From contig JBAYVU010000004.1 of the NCBI GenBank assembly GCA_041674385.1, forward strand, positions 77,207 through 141,206: a DNA stretch of 64,000 nucleotides. Reading direction: 5' to 3'. Below are positions 35,633 through 44,501 of this stretch, one piece after another (the stretch's first letter is position 1; each line of letters opens with the position of its first letter). Below the pieces are notes generated by a model. It had not been told where the DNA came from. It saw nothing but the letters and a program-made list of their open reading frames with translations, and searched no databases. This stretch comes from JACRAR01 sp041674385. Its GTDB lineage: Bacteria; Pseudomonadota; Gammaproteobacteria; Burkholderiales; Rhodocyclaceae. Made by a program: the position numbers and the translations under genes.

Positions 35633-35780
35633 GCTGTAGAAAAACTGGTTGAGGGGTCATGCTGAATGATTCGCAGGGGTTTGACCATTCCCCGCCTGGA
35701 GATCGTCGAATATAGGGCGTTTTGAGAGGCCGATTTTTCTTCGTAGACATGGTGTTTTTCAAAATTGAGTTTTCTACAGC
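35633..35780. mobile_element. MITE-like element or IS remnant
   Basis: About 148 bp bounded by near-perfect terminal inverted repeats, GCTGTAGAAAAACT at 35633-35646 and AGTTTTCTACAGC at 35768-35780 (one base shorter). No complete gene is inside; short translations resemble non-coding or transposase-tail scraps. It sits in the promoter region of the SigZ-like gene and may have replaced or altered its promoter. No clear target duplication was seen. Confidence 0.5.
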
Positions 35781-35890
35781 TTCAACGGATTGCCTGCGCC
35801 GCCACATCAATCTCGTCGAGGATGCAGACGAAGTCAGTCCTCACCCCTCGGCCGCCGCTTTGACCGTCGCTCGCCTGACACTGGTTTCCC

Positions 35891-38587
35891 CTACATAGCC
35901 TTGGCATCCAGCGCATTCGCATTTAGATACTCCAGCACCAATGCTTTTTCCTTGTCGCTCAGGTTGGCACGCTGGAACATGGTCTGAGTGATACCGACCA
36001 ACTGCTGCCGGGTGTAGTTGCCAGGCTCCTGCGGCACGTGACAGAGGGTGCAGCGCTCGTAGAACAATTTCTCCCCCGGCGTCATGCTGACCAGTTTCGC
36101 GCCCTTGAGGCGGGCCGCACGTTCCGCGAACTTCAGCGCGGCAACATTCGGCTTCCGTTTTTTTCCGCGCTCAATGACCGGGGGCTCGAAAGCCCGATTT
36201 TCCGATTCCGGATCGATGCATTTTTTCAGGTGGGCGAGGCAGGTATTGGCACCCGTGGCAAGACTCAAGCCGCTCGATGCGAGACTCGTCGTGATGACGT
36301 TGATCGACCCGCTGTTGCAGCGTCCCCGCGAGTCGAACTGCACCCAGTTGCCCTCTTCCAGAGCGACGACGCCCTTCATGATTCTGTCGGTCACGCGAGC
36401 GCCCGCGAGGAGCGCACCCCGTTCGTTGTATAGCTCCACCAGATCGCCGTCCTTGATGTTCCTGGCGGCAGCGTCCTCGATGCTGATGCAGACGTGCTGG
36501 CGGCCCTGGACGTTCTCATCAGCGCGGAGGTCGGCGTTCGCCATCTGCGAATGCAGGCGATTGAAAGGGTGCGGACTGATCACATGAACCTGGCCCGGCT
36601 TGGCATTTCCCAAATATTCGGCGGGTTCAAGAAACTTGGGGATCGGCGGGCAGTCCTTTATCTTGAAGCTGTCGATCGTCTCGCAATAAAGCTCTATCTT
36701 CCCGGAACGGGTGGGCAATGGATTCTTGACCGGATCGCCGTAGAAGTCGCCATGAAGAACCCACTTGCGCATTGGCTCAGGCACCTCCAGCTTGACGATC
36801 CCCTTTTCCCAGAATTCGTCAAAGGGCACCTTGGCATCGGATCGGCTGTAGGCGTTTTTGAGAATTTGCATCACCGTCATGCCTTCACCCAAGACACGGC
36901 CGTCGCTCGTCATCTGGATGCCGGTAAACTGGAGACCGACCCCCATCAGGTCGCCAAGACGACGGAAGATTTCAAAATCGTCGAGGCTTTCACCGAAGGG
37001 TTGGATAACCTGGCGCATGGCGTAAATCTTGTCATTGCTATAGGTGCCGCCGGAACTGATGTCGTTGCGCTCAAGTGCCGATGTGGCCGGCAACACGATA
37101 TCGGCGAAACGCGACGAGGCGCACCACCAGGGATCCTGGCAGATGACGGTGCTCACCTGCTTGTTCATTGCGCGCAGCAGTTCGTTGGTATTCTGCTGGT
37201 GGGACATGAAGTTGTTGCCTGCCGTATAGATCAGCCTGGCATTCGGATAGGTATGCGCAACGCCGTTCAGCATGTATTGTTTGCCGGGGTTGAGCAGCAT
37301 GTCGTTGATGCGCGAGGCCGGGCAACGCGCCTTGACCAGGTTGCCGCCCTGAGGGAGACCCATCGGCATGGCCTTGGTCGACATTGGCATGCCGGCGCCA
37401 CCGTAGTGCCAACTGAATCCGACCCCTTCGCCGGGCTTGCCGATCTTGCCCAGCATGGCGGCGAAATTGAGGATTGCCCAGTGCGGCATTTCTCCGTGGT
37501 GGGCACGCTGCAAAGACCAGGCACCGGCGAACTGGGTGCGCTTGCTAGCAAAGAGATCCGCCATTTCAACGATCTTCCCTGCCGGGATACCGGTAATCGC
37601 CGCCGCCCACTCCGGCGTCTTGGCAGGCGTACCGTCGGCGTCCTTGCCGAGCAGGTAGGAAAGAAATTTGTCGAAACCCACGGTGTACTTGTCAAGGTAA
37701 GCCTTGTCGGCCTTGCCCGTGGTGTAGGCGTGGTAAGCCATGGCGAGAAAGAGCGCCGTGTCCGTGTTGGGAACGATCTTCACCCACGCCGAGCCGAGTT
37801 CCACATCGGTCACCGTGTATTGCGGGTTGATGGAAATGAAGCGGACGCCCTTCTCCTTGATCTGTTTCCAGCGCGGGAGCATTTGGTGATCGGCGACGTT
37901 CAATTCGATACGGCTGTTCTTCCACGGGTCGCAACCGATCAACACCATCACCTCGGTATGTTCTGCAATGACCTCCCAGGCTGTCTGGGGAGAATAGGCC
38001 TCCATGCCGCCAATGATGTGGGACAGGCTGGCGAGAGACGCGCCGAAGGAATAATTGCCGGCAGTAACGGAATGTCCGCCGATGAGGCTGAACAAACGCC
38101 CTTGCAGAATCTGCGGGCGCAGCAGTCCGGCATGGGCCCAACCTGCATAGGAGGCACTGAACAAGGCTTCGTTGCCATGTTTCTCGGCGGTGGTGAGGAT
38201 GGTATCGGCGGTGATGGCGAGAATCTCGTCCCAGCCAACGCGAACGAAGGCTTCCTTGCCGCGCAGATGGGGTTTGGTATCGCCGGCAGGGTTGGCCAGA
38301 TAGGACTTGCGCACCATCGGGTACTTGACCCGGGTCTTGTGATAGACGCGGCTAAGCATGCCTTCGGTCAACATCTTCGTCGGCATCGCGTCGATATCGG
38401 ACAGGGGCTGCACGCCGACCAGGACACCCTTCTTGACCACCGCCTTGAAAGGCCCCCAGTGACAGGCGCTCGGAATCACGATGGTATCCGCGCCAAAAAC
38501 TTCGTTCGCGCCGAACCAGCTCAGGCCGTTGGCCGCAATGGCCGAAGCCGCCGATGCCTTGAGAAAGTCTCTTCTCGAAATGTTCAT
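35891..38587 (-). CDS. TorA/BisC-type periplasmic molybdoenzyme with fused heme c domain
   Basis: 898 residues from ATG 38587, which follows a GGAGGGGGG Shine-Dalgarno. The Tat signal SRRDFLKASAASAIAANG predicts export of the folded enzyme. The Mo-bis-MGD catalytic domain has ASYAGWAHAG, where the Ser matches the serine Mo ligand of TMAO/DMSO/biotin-sulfoxide reductases, and no N-terminal Fe-S cysteines are seen. The C-terminal 60 residues hold a CTLCH heme-binding motif, as in TorZ-like or cytochrome-fused forms. It probably reduces an N- or S-oxide, or a related substrate. No membrane anchor or chaperone gene is adjacent. Confidence 0.88.
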   Translation of the reverse strand: MNISRRDFLKASAASAIAANGLSWFGANEVFGADTIVIPSACHWGPFKAVVKKGVLVGVQPLSDIDAMPTKMLTEGMLSRVYHKTRVKYPMVRKSYLANPAGDTKPHLRGKEAFVRVGWDEILAITADTILTTAEKHGNEALFSASYAGWAHAGLLRPQILQGRLFSLIGGHSVTAGNYSFGASLASLSHIIGGMEAYSPQTAWEVIAEHTEVMVLIGCDPWKNSRIELNVADHQMLPRWKQIKEKGVRFISINPQYTVTDVELGSAWVKIVPNTDTALFLAMAYHAYTTGKADKAYLDKYTVGFDKFLSYLLGKDADGTPAKTPEWAAAITGIPAGKIVEMADLFASKRTQFAGAWSLQRAHHGEMPHWAILNFAAMLGKIGKPGEGVGFSWHYGGAGMPMSTKAMPMGLPQGGNLVKARCPASRINDMLLNPGKQYMLNGVAHTYPNARLIYTAGNNFMSHQQNTNELLRAMNKQVSTVICQDPWWCASSRFADIVLPATSALERNDISSGGTYSNDKIYAMRQVIQPFGESLDDFEIFRRLGDLMGVGLQFTGIQMTSDGRVLGEGMTVMQILKNAYSRSDAKVPFDEFWEKGIVKLEVPEPMRKWVLHGDFYGDPVKNPLPTRSGKIELYCETIDSFKIKDCPPIPKFLEPAEYLGNAKPGQVHVISPHPFNRLHSQMANADLRADENVQGRQHVCISIEDAAARNIKDGDLVELYNERGALLAGARVTDRIMKGVVALEEGNWVQFDSRGRCNSGSINVITTSLASSGLSLATGANTCLAHLKKCIDPESENRAFEPPVIERGKKRKPNVAALKFAERAARLKGAKLVSMTPGEKLFYERCTLCHVPQEPGNYTRQQLVGITQTMFQRANLSDKEKALVLEYLNANALDAKAM

Positions 38588-38692
38588 GATCCCCCCCTCC
38601 TCGATATCCATACACATTCAAAGTTAAGCAGCTAAATCGGTCGAGACGCTCGCTGCGACAAAACCTTCTACTGTTCTATATTTATCGAAATG

Positions 38693-38720
38693 ATTATAAC
38701 CATGATATACAGCTTGTCAA
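38693..38720 (-). promoter_or_regulatory. Sigma70 promoter of the molybdoenzyme gene
   Basis: Leftward -35 TTGACA (complement of 38715-38720), 16-base spacer, -10 TATAAT (complement of 38693-38698). It lies about 106 bases before the ATG. The rest of the 38588-38904 gap contains no gene or other site I can identify. Confidence 0.75.
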
Positions 38721-38904
38721 AAGATTCTGGGGAGACTTTTGGGATGGGCCTTGGGAAGGCCGACAGGCACGGATGAATAGTTGTGGCATCTGGACTGCTT
38801 GCGAAGACCAGCCTTGCTTGCTTTCCTGGCACAAGCTTCGATACTGACTATGCCAGATCGATAGCCTTCAACCAACCGTTTTTATTTGATTTGGAACCAC
38901 ACCG

Positions 38905-39999
38905 TTAGACGTTGAAAAGGAAATTCATTACGTCGCCATCCCTGACGACGTAATCCTTGCCCTCCGCGCGCATCTTGCCGGCTTCCTTGGCGCCCTGCTC
39001 GCCGCCGCAGGCGATGAAGTCCTCGTAGGCGATGGTCTGGGCGCGGATGAAGCCGTGCTCGAAGTCGGTGTGGATCACCCCCGCCGCCTGGGGGGCGGTA
39101 TCGCCGACATGGATGGTCCAGGCCCGTACTTCCTTGACCCCGGCAGTGAAGTAGGTCTGCAGGCCGAGCAGTTGGTAAGCGGCACGGATCAAGCGGTTCA
39201 GACCCGGTTCCTGCTGGCCCAGATCGGCCAAAAATTCCAGCTTCTCGTCATCGGCCAGATCGGCGATCTCGGCTTCCAGCGCGGCGCACAACGCCACCAC
39301 CGGCGCCTTGACCCTGGCCGCGTAATCTTCCACCTGGGTCAGCAACGGATTGTCGTGGTAACCCTGCTCGTCCACGTTGGCGGCATAGAGTACCGGCTTG
39401 GCGGTCAACAGACAGAAGGGTTTCAGCGCTGCCCATTCCTCCTTCGACAGGTCCAGCGTCCGCACCGGCTTGACGGCATTGAGCTGCGCCGCGCATTTCT
39501 CCAGCACGGCGACAATCCGTGCCGCTTCCTTGTCGCCGCCGGCACGTGCCTGCTTGGAGTAACGGACGAGACTACGTTCGACCGTGGCGAGGTCGGCCAG
39601 CGCCAGTTCGGTCTCGATGGTCTCGATGTCGGAGAGCGGGTTCACGCCGCCGGTCACATGGACGATGTTGTCGTTCTCGAAACAGCGCACCACATGGACG
39701 ATGGCATCGGTCTCGCGGATGTTGGCCAAGAACTGGTTGCCCAGTCCCTCGCCCTTCGAGGCGCCCGCCACCAGTCCGGCAATGTCCACGAATTCGACAA
39801 TGGCATATTGCACGCGCTGCGGCTTGACGATTGCCGCCAGCGCATCGATACGCGCATCGGGCACTTCAACGATGCCGACGTTAGGCTCGATGGTACAAAA
39901 CGGATAGTTCGCCGCCTCGATGCCGGCTTTGGTCAGGGCGTTGAACAGGGTGGACTTGCCGACGTTGGGCAGGCCGACGATACCGCATTTGAGACTCAT
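38905..39999 (-). CDS. ychF: Ribosome-binding GTPase/ATPase YchF
   Basis: 364 residues from ATG 39999, the universal YchF length. G1 is GLPNVGKSTLFNAL, switch/G3 DIAGLVAGASKGEGLGNQFL, and the NxxE specificity motif is seen as NVDE in YAANVDEQG, as expected for this ATP-preferring Obg-family protein. The C-terminal TGS domain includes FFTAGVKE-like YFTAGVKEVRAWTIHVG and ends DVMNFLFNV. The longer frame upstream is not used. It follows pth with a four-base overlap in the conserved prs-rplY-pth-ychF order. Confidence 0.97.
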   Translation of the reverse strand: MSLKCGIVGLPNVGKSTLFNALTKAGIEAANYPFCTIEPNVGIVEVPDARIDALAAIVKPQRVQYAIVEFVDIAGLVAGASKGEGLGNQFLANIRETDAIVHVVRCFENDNIVHVTGGVNPLSDIETIETELALADLATVERSLVRYSKQARAGGDKEAARIVAVLEKCAAQLNAVKPVRTLDLSKEEWAALKPFCLLTAKPVLYAANVDEQGYHDNPLLTQVEDYAARVKAPVVALCAALEAEIADLADDEKLEFLADLGQQEPGLNRLIRAAYQLLGLQTYFTAGVKEVRAWTIHVGDTAPQAAGVIHTDFEHGFIRAQTIAYEDFIACGGEQGAKEAGKMRAEGKDYVVRDGDVMNFLFNV

Positions 40000-40610
40000 G
40001 GTGGTTCTTCCTTGCCAGTCAAGACGCCCGGTTTTGAATTCAGTTTCTGCATCGCCGCCGGCCATTCGCCACGCGCCAGCCACGGCCAGACTGGCAGCGC
40101 GCGTTCGAGCGCGCTCTCGATGTCGGCACCTTCCTGCTTGAGCGGCGGCTTGAGCACGTAATTGACGACTTCGTTGCGGTCGCCCGGATGGCCGATGCCG
40201 ATGCGCAGGCGCCAGTAGTCCTGGGTGCCGAGATGTGCGGTGATATCCTTGAGACCGTTATGTCCGCCCAGTCCGCCGCCGAATTTGAGGCGCAATGCGC
40301 CCGGCGGCAGATCCAGATCGTCGTGCACCACCAACATCTCCTGCGGTTCGAGACGATAGAAATGCATCAGTGCCCGCACCGCCTGGCCGGAACGGTTCAT
40401 GAAGGTCAGCGGCAACAACAGCCAGATGCCTTCGCTGCGCGAATGCCCGACCAAACCGTGGAAGCGCGACTCCTGCGCCAAGGCGATGCCGAGCGTCTGC
40501 GCCAGCCGCTCACAAAACCAAAACCCGGCGTTGTGCCGGGTTTTGGCGTATTCGGCGCCGGGGTTGCCGAGGCCGACGATCAGGCGCGGATTGTTGCGCG
40601 CGCCTTCCAT
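39996..40610 (-). CDS. pth: Peptidyl-tRNA hydrolase
   Basis: 204 residues from ATG 40610. Motifs: LIVGLGNPGAEYAKTRHNAGFWF with the catalytic His, FMNRSGQAV, VVHDDLDLPPG and FGGGLGGHNGLKDI. It frees tRNA from prematurely released peptidyl-tRNA. It starts ten bases after rplY ends and overlaps ychF by four bases, so the three are one operon. Confidence 0.97.
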   Translation of the reverse strand: MEGARNNPRLIVGLGNPGAEYAKTRHNAGFWFCERLAQTLGIALAQESRFHGLVGHSRSEGIWLLLPLTFMNRSGQAVRALMHFYRLEPQEMLVVHDDLDLPPGALRLKFGGGLGGHNGLKDITAHLGTQDYWRLRIGIGHPGDRNEVVNYVLKPPLKQEGADIESALERALPVWPWLARGEWPAAMQKLNSKPGVLTGKEEPP

Positions 40611-40620
40611 CTGGGACAAA

Positions 40621-41280
40621 TTACTTCTTCTCGGCTGGCGCCGCAGCTGCCGGTGCAGCCGCAGCCGCAGCCGAAGCTGCAGCTTCGGCTTCCGCCGCAT
40701 CATCGGCGGCACCGCCGCGCGGGACGGCGATCGACACCACCACCGGATCTTCGCCCTTATGCACCACCGCTTCGACGCCGGCAGGCAGTTTCAGCGCGGA
40801 CACATGAAGCGCATGGCCGGTATCCAAATCCTTGAGGTCGACCTCGATGAACTCGGGCAGATCGGCCGGCAGGCAGGAGATGTCGAGTTCGGTCAGGATA
40901 TGCGAGACGACGCCGGCATGCACCTTGACGCCCGGGGCGATGTCGGCATTGATGAAGTGCAAGGGCACCTTGATATGCAGCTTGTGGGTGGCATCGACGC
41001 GCTGAAAGTCGAGATGCAGCACCTGGCGCTTGAACGGATGCATCTGCACGTCGCGCAGCAGCACGTTCTGCTTGGTGCCAGCGACGACCATATCCAGAAT
41101 GGAGGCATGGAACGCTTCCATCTTCAGCTTGTGGAAAATTTCGTTGTGATCGACGTCGATGGCTTCGGCCGGCTTGTTGCCGCCATAGACCACGCCCGGG
41201 ACACGCCCGGCCTTGCGCAGGCGGCGGCTCGCTCCGGTGCCCTGCAGGGTGCGCGCTTGCGCGTTGAACTCAATTCGCAT
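40621..41280 (-). CDS. rplY: 50S ribosomal protein L25/Ctc
   Basis: 219 residues, the long CTC-type L25. The 5S-rRNA-binding N-terminal domain has GTGASRRLRKAGRVPGVVYGG, the second beta domain follows, and the C-terminus is an Ala-rich low-complexity tail ending AAPAEKK. It lies between prs and pth on the same strand. Confidence 0.96.
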   Translation of the reverse strand: MRIEFNAQARTLQGTGASRRLRKAGRVPGVVYGGNKPAEAIDVDHNEIFHKLKMEAFHASILDMVVAGTKQNVLLRDVQMHPFKRQVLHLDFQRVDATHKLHIKVPLHFINADIAPGVKVHAGVVSHILTELDISCLPADLPEFIEVDLKDLDTGHALHVSALKLPAGVEAVVHKGEDPVVVSIAVPRGGAADDAAEAEAAASAAAAAAPAAAAPAEKK

Positions 41281-41373
41281 GATTAGCTACTCCAAAAAAT
41301 AAACCCGCCCGCGACCAGGCCGGTTTGGTTAACACGGCAACAGGCAGGTGCTCGCGCCTGTTGCCGCAAAAAA

Positions 41374-42324
41374 TCATTCCATGAACAGCGAGGACACCGA
41401 ATCCTCGTTGCTGATGCGCAGCATGGTCTCGGCCAGCAAACCGCCGATCGACACCTGGCGGATGCGCGCGCAGGCACGGGCCTCTTCGCGCAAAGGAATG
41501 GTATCGGTAACGACCAGTTCGTCCAGTTCCGATTCGCTGATGCGCGAAATTGCCGCGCCGGAGAGCACCGGATGGGTGCAATACGCCAGCACTTTGTTGG
41601 CGCCTTCCTGCTTCAGTGCCTGGGCCGCCTTGCACAGCGTACCGGCAGTATCCACCATGTCATCGACGATCACGCAGGTGCGGCCGGCCACTTCGCCGAT
41701 AATGTTCATGACCTCGGAAACATTGGCCTTGGGCCGGCGCTTGTCGATGATGGCCAGGTCGGCCTCCAGATGCTTGGCCAGCGCCCGCGCCCGCACCACG
41801 CCGCCGACGTCGGGCGAAACCACCACCAGGTCGTCGTGACGCTGTTTCCAGATATCGCCGAGCAGTATCGGCCCGGCGTAGATATTGTCCACCGGGATGT
41901 CGAAGAAGCCCTGGATCTGGTCGGCGTGCAGGTCGACAGTCAGCAGGCGTTGCACCCCCACCGCCTGGAGCATGTTGGCGACTACCTTGGCGGCGATCGG
42001 CACGCGCGCCGAACGCGGCCGGCGATCCTGACGACCATAGCCGAAGTAAGGAATGACCGAGGTGATGCGGCCGGCCGAAGCGCGCTTCAGCGCGTCGACC
42101 ATGATCAACAGCTCTATGAGATTGTCGTTGGTCGGGGCGCAGGTCGACTGCAGCACGAAGACATCCTTGCCGCGCACATTTTCGAGAATTTCGACGCTGA
42201 CCTCGCCGTCGGAAAAACGACCGACCAGGGCGCGGCCGAGAGAAATACTGAGGCGCTTGACCACTTCGGACCCCAACTTGGGGTTGGCATTACCGGTAAA
42301 CACCATCAGGCTATCGTAGGCCAT
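41374..42324 (-). CDS. prs: Ribose-phosphate pyrophosphokinase
   Basis: 316 residues from ATG 42324, the usual Prs start (MAYDSLMVFTGNANPKLG). PRPP-binding motif CVIVDDMVDTAGTLCKA and the flexible-loop/ATP region SARVPIAAKVVANML (after YGRQDRRPR) are intact. It makes PRPP for nucleotide and amino-acid synthesis. It lies 86 bases after tRNA-Gln and 93 bases before rplY, the standard betaproteobacterial order. Confidence 0.97.
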   Translation of the reverse strand: MAYDSLMVFTGNANPKLGSEVVKRLSISLGRALVGRFSDGEVSVEILENVRGKDVFVLQSTCAPTNDNLIELLIMVDALKRASAGRITSVIPYFGYGRQDRRPRSARVPIAAKVVANMLQAVGVQRLLTVDLHADQIQGFFDIPVDNIYAGPILLGDIWKQRHDDLVVVSPDVGGVVRARALAKHLEADLAIIDKRRPKANVSEVMNIIGEVAGRTCVIVDDMVDTAGTLCKAAQALKQEGANKVLAYCTHPVLSGAAISRISESELDELVVTDTIPLREEARACARIRQVSIGGLLAETMLRISNEDSVSSLFME

Positions 42325-42409
42325 ACGTGTCTCGCTTGATAAGCGTGATGACAAAAATTAACAAACCGGGAGGCAGTACTCACCTCGGTAGCTGAGCCAA
42401 AAGGAATTC

Positions 42410-42486
42410 TGGCTGGGGAGGAAGGATTCGAACCTTCGCATGCTGGAATCAAAATCCAGTGCCTTAACCAGCTTGGCGACTCCCCA
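42410..42486 (-). tRNA. tRNA-Gln (UUG)
   Basis: 77 bases with encoded CCA. Acceptor TGGGGAG pairs with CTCCCCA, the discriminator is G, the anticodon stem CTGGA/TCCAG encloses TTTTGAT with anticodon TTG, and the T arm is GAAGG-TTCGAAT-CCTTC. It lies just upstream of prs. Confidence 0.97.
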
Positions 42487-42578
42487 ACTCGACGGTTGCC
42501 AACTGGCGGCCGAAGAAGGGCGGCATTTTCCGGCTTTTCGCCATCCCTGTCAATGCGGAGTTCATTTTCGGAGCAAGT

Positions 42579-42764
42579 TCAGCCGGAGCCGGGAGCATTT
42601 TCCAAATGCCGGCGACGTTCCGCAACAGCCGCCAGAATCAGGGATTTCGCCTGGTCGTCGGCACGGTTCCAGGCGATGATCTCCTCAATGCTGCGATAGC
42701 AGCCTAGGCACAGGCCGGTTGTCTTGCCGATCTGGCAGCATTTGTTACAGGGTGAGGCGATCAT
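42579..42764 (-). CDS. DUF1289 small cysteine-rich protein
   Basis: 61 residues with the DUF1289 pattern SPCNKCCQIGKTTGLCLGCYRSIEEI, four or more cysteines that probably bind zinc or iron-sulfur, then a helical tail. Function unknown in the family. Its start overlaps the end of the HMG-CoA lyase gene by four bases, so it is translated as the last gene of the liu cluster. Confidence 0.85.
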   Translation of the reverse strand: MIASPCNKCCQIGKTTGLCLGCYRSIEEIIAWNRADDQAKSLILAAVAERRRHLENAPGSG

Positions 42765-43666
42765 GAGTTTTTGGCCAGTAGGGCGCGCGCCACTCGCGAA
42801 TTCGGCTGACGTCCCAGTTGTTCGCTAATCCAGAGGCCGGTCCGCATCAATGCGGCGAGGTCGATGCCACTGTGAAGACCGAGTCCGTTCAATAAATATA
42901 CCACGTCCTCGCTCGCCACATTGCCGGACGCGCCGGGCGCATAGGGACAGCCACCCAGCCCGGCCACCGAACTGTCGAATATCGTCACGCCGGACTGCAA
43001 TGAAGCATAGATATTGGCAATCGCCATGCCGTAAGTGTCGTGAAAATGGCCGGCGATCTTCTCCAGCGGCACATGCCTGGCAACGGCCTCGATCATGGCC
43101 TTGGTCTTCTCCGGCGTGCCGGCGCCGATGGTATCGCCCAGCGAGATCTCATAACAACCCATCCTGTACAGCACCCGCGCCACATCGGCCACAGCCTGCG
43201 GCATCACTTCACCCTGATAAGGGCAACCGAGGACGCAGGAGACGTAAGCGCGCACTTTCACATCGGCCGTAGTCGCCGCTTCGACAACCGGACGAAAACG
43301 TTCCAGGCTTTCGGCAATCGAACAGTTGATGTTCTTTTGCGAGAAGGCTTCCGAAGCCGCGCCAAACACCGCGACTTCCCTGACGCCCGCAGCGATGGCC
43401 GCCTCCAGACCCTTCAGATTGGGGACCAGCACCGGATAACTCACTCCGTCAAGGCGGGTAATGCCGGCCATCACCTCGGCATTGTCGGCCATTTGCGGCA
43501 CCCACCTGGGCGAGACGAAGGCGGTCGCCTCGATGGTCTTCACACCGGCGGCACCCAGGCGAGCTATCAATTCGACCTTGGTGGCGGTCGGTACGGTTTG
43601 TCGTTCGTTTTGCAAACCATCGCGCGGGCCCACCTCGACGATTTTGACTTTGCTGGGTAGAACCAT
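42761..43666 (-). CDS. mvaB: Hydroxymethylglutaryl-CoA lyase
   Basis: 301 residues, DRE-TIM barrel. The signature VGPRDGLQNE is intact, as are GHFHDTYG with the metal-binding histidines and GLGGCPYAPGASGN with the active-site Cys and Asn. It cleaves HMG-CoA to acetoacetate and acetyl-CoA, the last step of leucine breakdown. It directly follows the hydratase gene (stop and start are adjacent). The methylcrotonyl-CoA carboxylase genes are missing from this cluster. Confidence 0.93.
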   Translation of the reverse strand: MVLPSKVKIVEVGPRDGLQNERQTVPTATKVELIARLGAAGVKTIEATAFVSPRWVPQMADNAEVMAGITRLDGVSYPVLVPNLKGLEAAIAAGVREVAVFGAASEAFSQKNINCSIAESLERFRPVVEAATTADVKVRAYVSCVLGCPYQGEVMPQAVADVARVLYRMGCYEISLGDTIGAGTPEKTKAMIEAVARHVPLEKIAGHFHDTYGMAIANIYASLQSGVTIFDSSVAGLGGCPYAPGASGNVASEDVVYLLNGLGLHSGIDLAALMRTGLWISEQLGRQPNSRVARALLAKNS

Positions 43667-44473
43667 CTATTCGGCCCGTTTCCCGGCGTCGACCACCCAT
43701 TTCGGTTGACGCTTCTCCAGGAAGGCGCTCATGCCTTCCCTGCCTTCGTCCGAGGCGCGCAAGCGGCAACTAAGCTGTGCCGTATCTTCGATGACCTCGG
43801 CGCCGATCGGCCGCGACGCCACGGCGCGGATCATTTCCTTGCATTCCCTCAATGCATTCGGGCTGTTTTTCAGCAGCATATCGACGATCTCGCCGATGGC
43901 CTCGTCGAGCGCCGCCTCATCGGGCACGATCTCATGCACCAAACCGATCCGGTAAGCCTCCGCCGCCGCGAAACGTTCTGCGGTAAGCATGTAGCGGCGC
44001 GCATAGCGCTCGCCGATAGCGGCGATGATATACGGGCCGATCACCGCCGGGATGATCCCGAGTTTCACTTCGCTCAGGGAAAATTGCGCCTCATAGGTGG
44101 CGATGGCGATATCGCACGCCGCCACCAAGCCGACACCGCCGCCATAAGCCGGCCCCTGCACGCGCGCCACGGTCGGTTTGGGCATTTGCGCCACGCAGCG
44201 CAACATCTCGGCCAGCCTGCGCGCGTCGCTCAGGCTGTCTTCCGCAGAGAATTCCGCGGCGCGCCTCATCCAGTTGAGATCGCCGCCGGCGCAGAAACTC
44301 TTGCCGCGGCTGGAGATCACCAGCACACGCACGTCGTCATCGTCCGCCATCATCCCGATGGCATCGATCAGTTCGGCAATCAGCGCATCGTCAAAAGCGT
44401 TATGCCGCTCCGGCCGGTTGAGTGTGAGCATGCCGACGCCGTGATCGACCTCGGTGAGTATGTTCTGATACAT
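43667..44473 (-). CDS. Enoyl-CoA hydratase, probable methylglutaconyl-CoA hydratase
   Basis: 268 residues from ATG 44473. Crotonase fold with oxyanion-hole segments SSRGKSFCAGGDLNWM and VQGPAYGGGVGLVAACDIAIA, and FSLSEVKLGIIPAVIGPYI holding the catalytic Glu. The NRPERHNAFD start and the LiuC-like context between isovaleryl-CoA dehydrogenase and HMG-CoA lyase support methylglutaconyl-CoA as substrate. Assignment within the crotonase family is by context. Confidence 0.85.
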   Translation of the reverse strand: MYQNILTEVDHGVGMLTLNRPERHNAFDDALIAELIDAIGMMADDDDVRVLVISSRGKSFCAGGDLNWMRRAAEFSAEDSLSDARRLAEMLRCVAQMPKPTVARVQGPAYGGGVGLVAACDIAIATYEAQFSLSEVKLGIIPAVIGPYIIAAIGERYARRYMLTAERFAAAEAYRIGLVHEIVPDEAALDEAIGEIVDMLLKNSPNALRECKEMIRAVASRPIGAEVIEDTAQLSCRLRASDEGREGMSAFLEKRQPKWVVDAGKRAE

Positions 44474-44501
44474 GCCTGATCTCTCCTTGTGTCTTTCCAA
44501 A

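Noticed and set aside
36494..38635. 713-codon plus-strand frame opposite the molybdoenzyme gene
   Set aside because: Antisense shadow with no recognisable domain; same applies to the frames opposite 9413-10822, 46966-48981 and 55252-56418.
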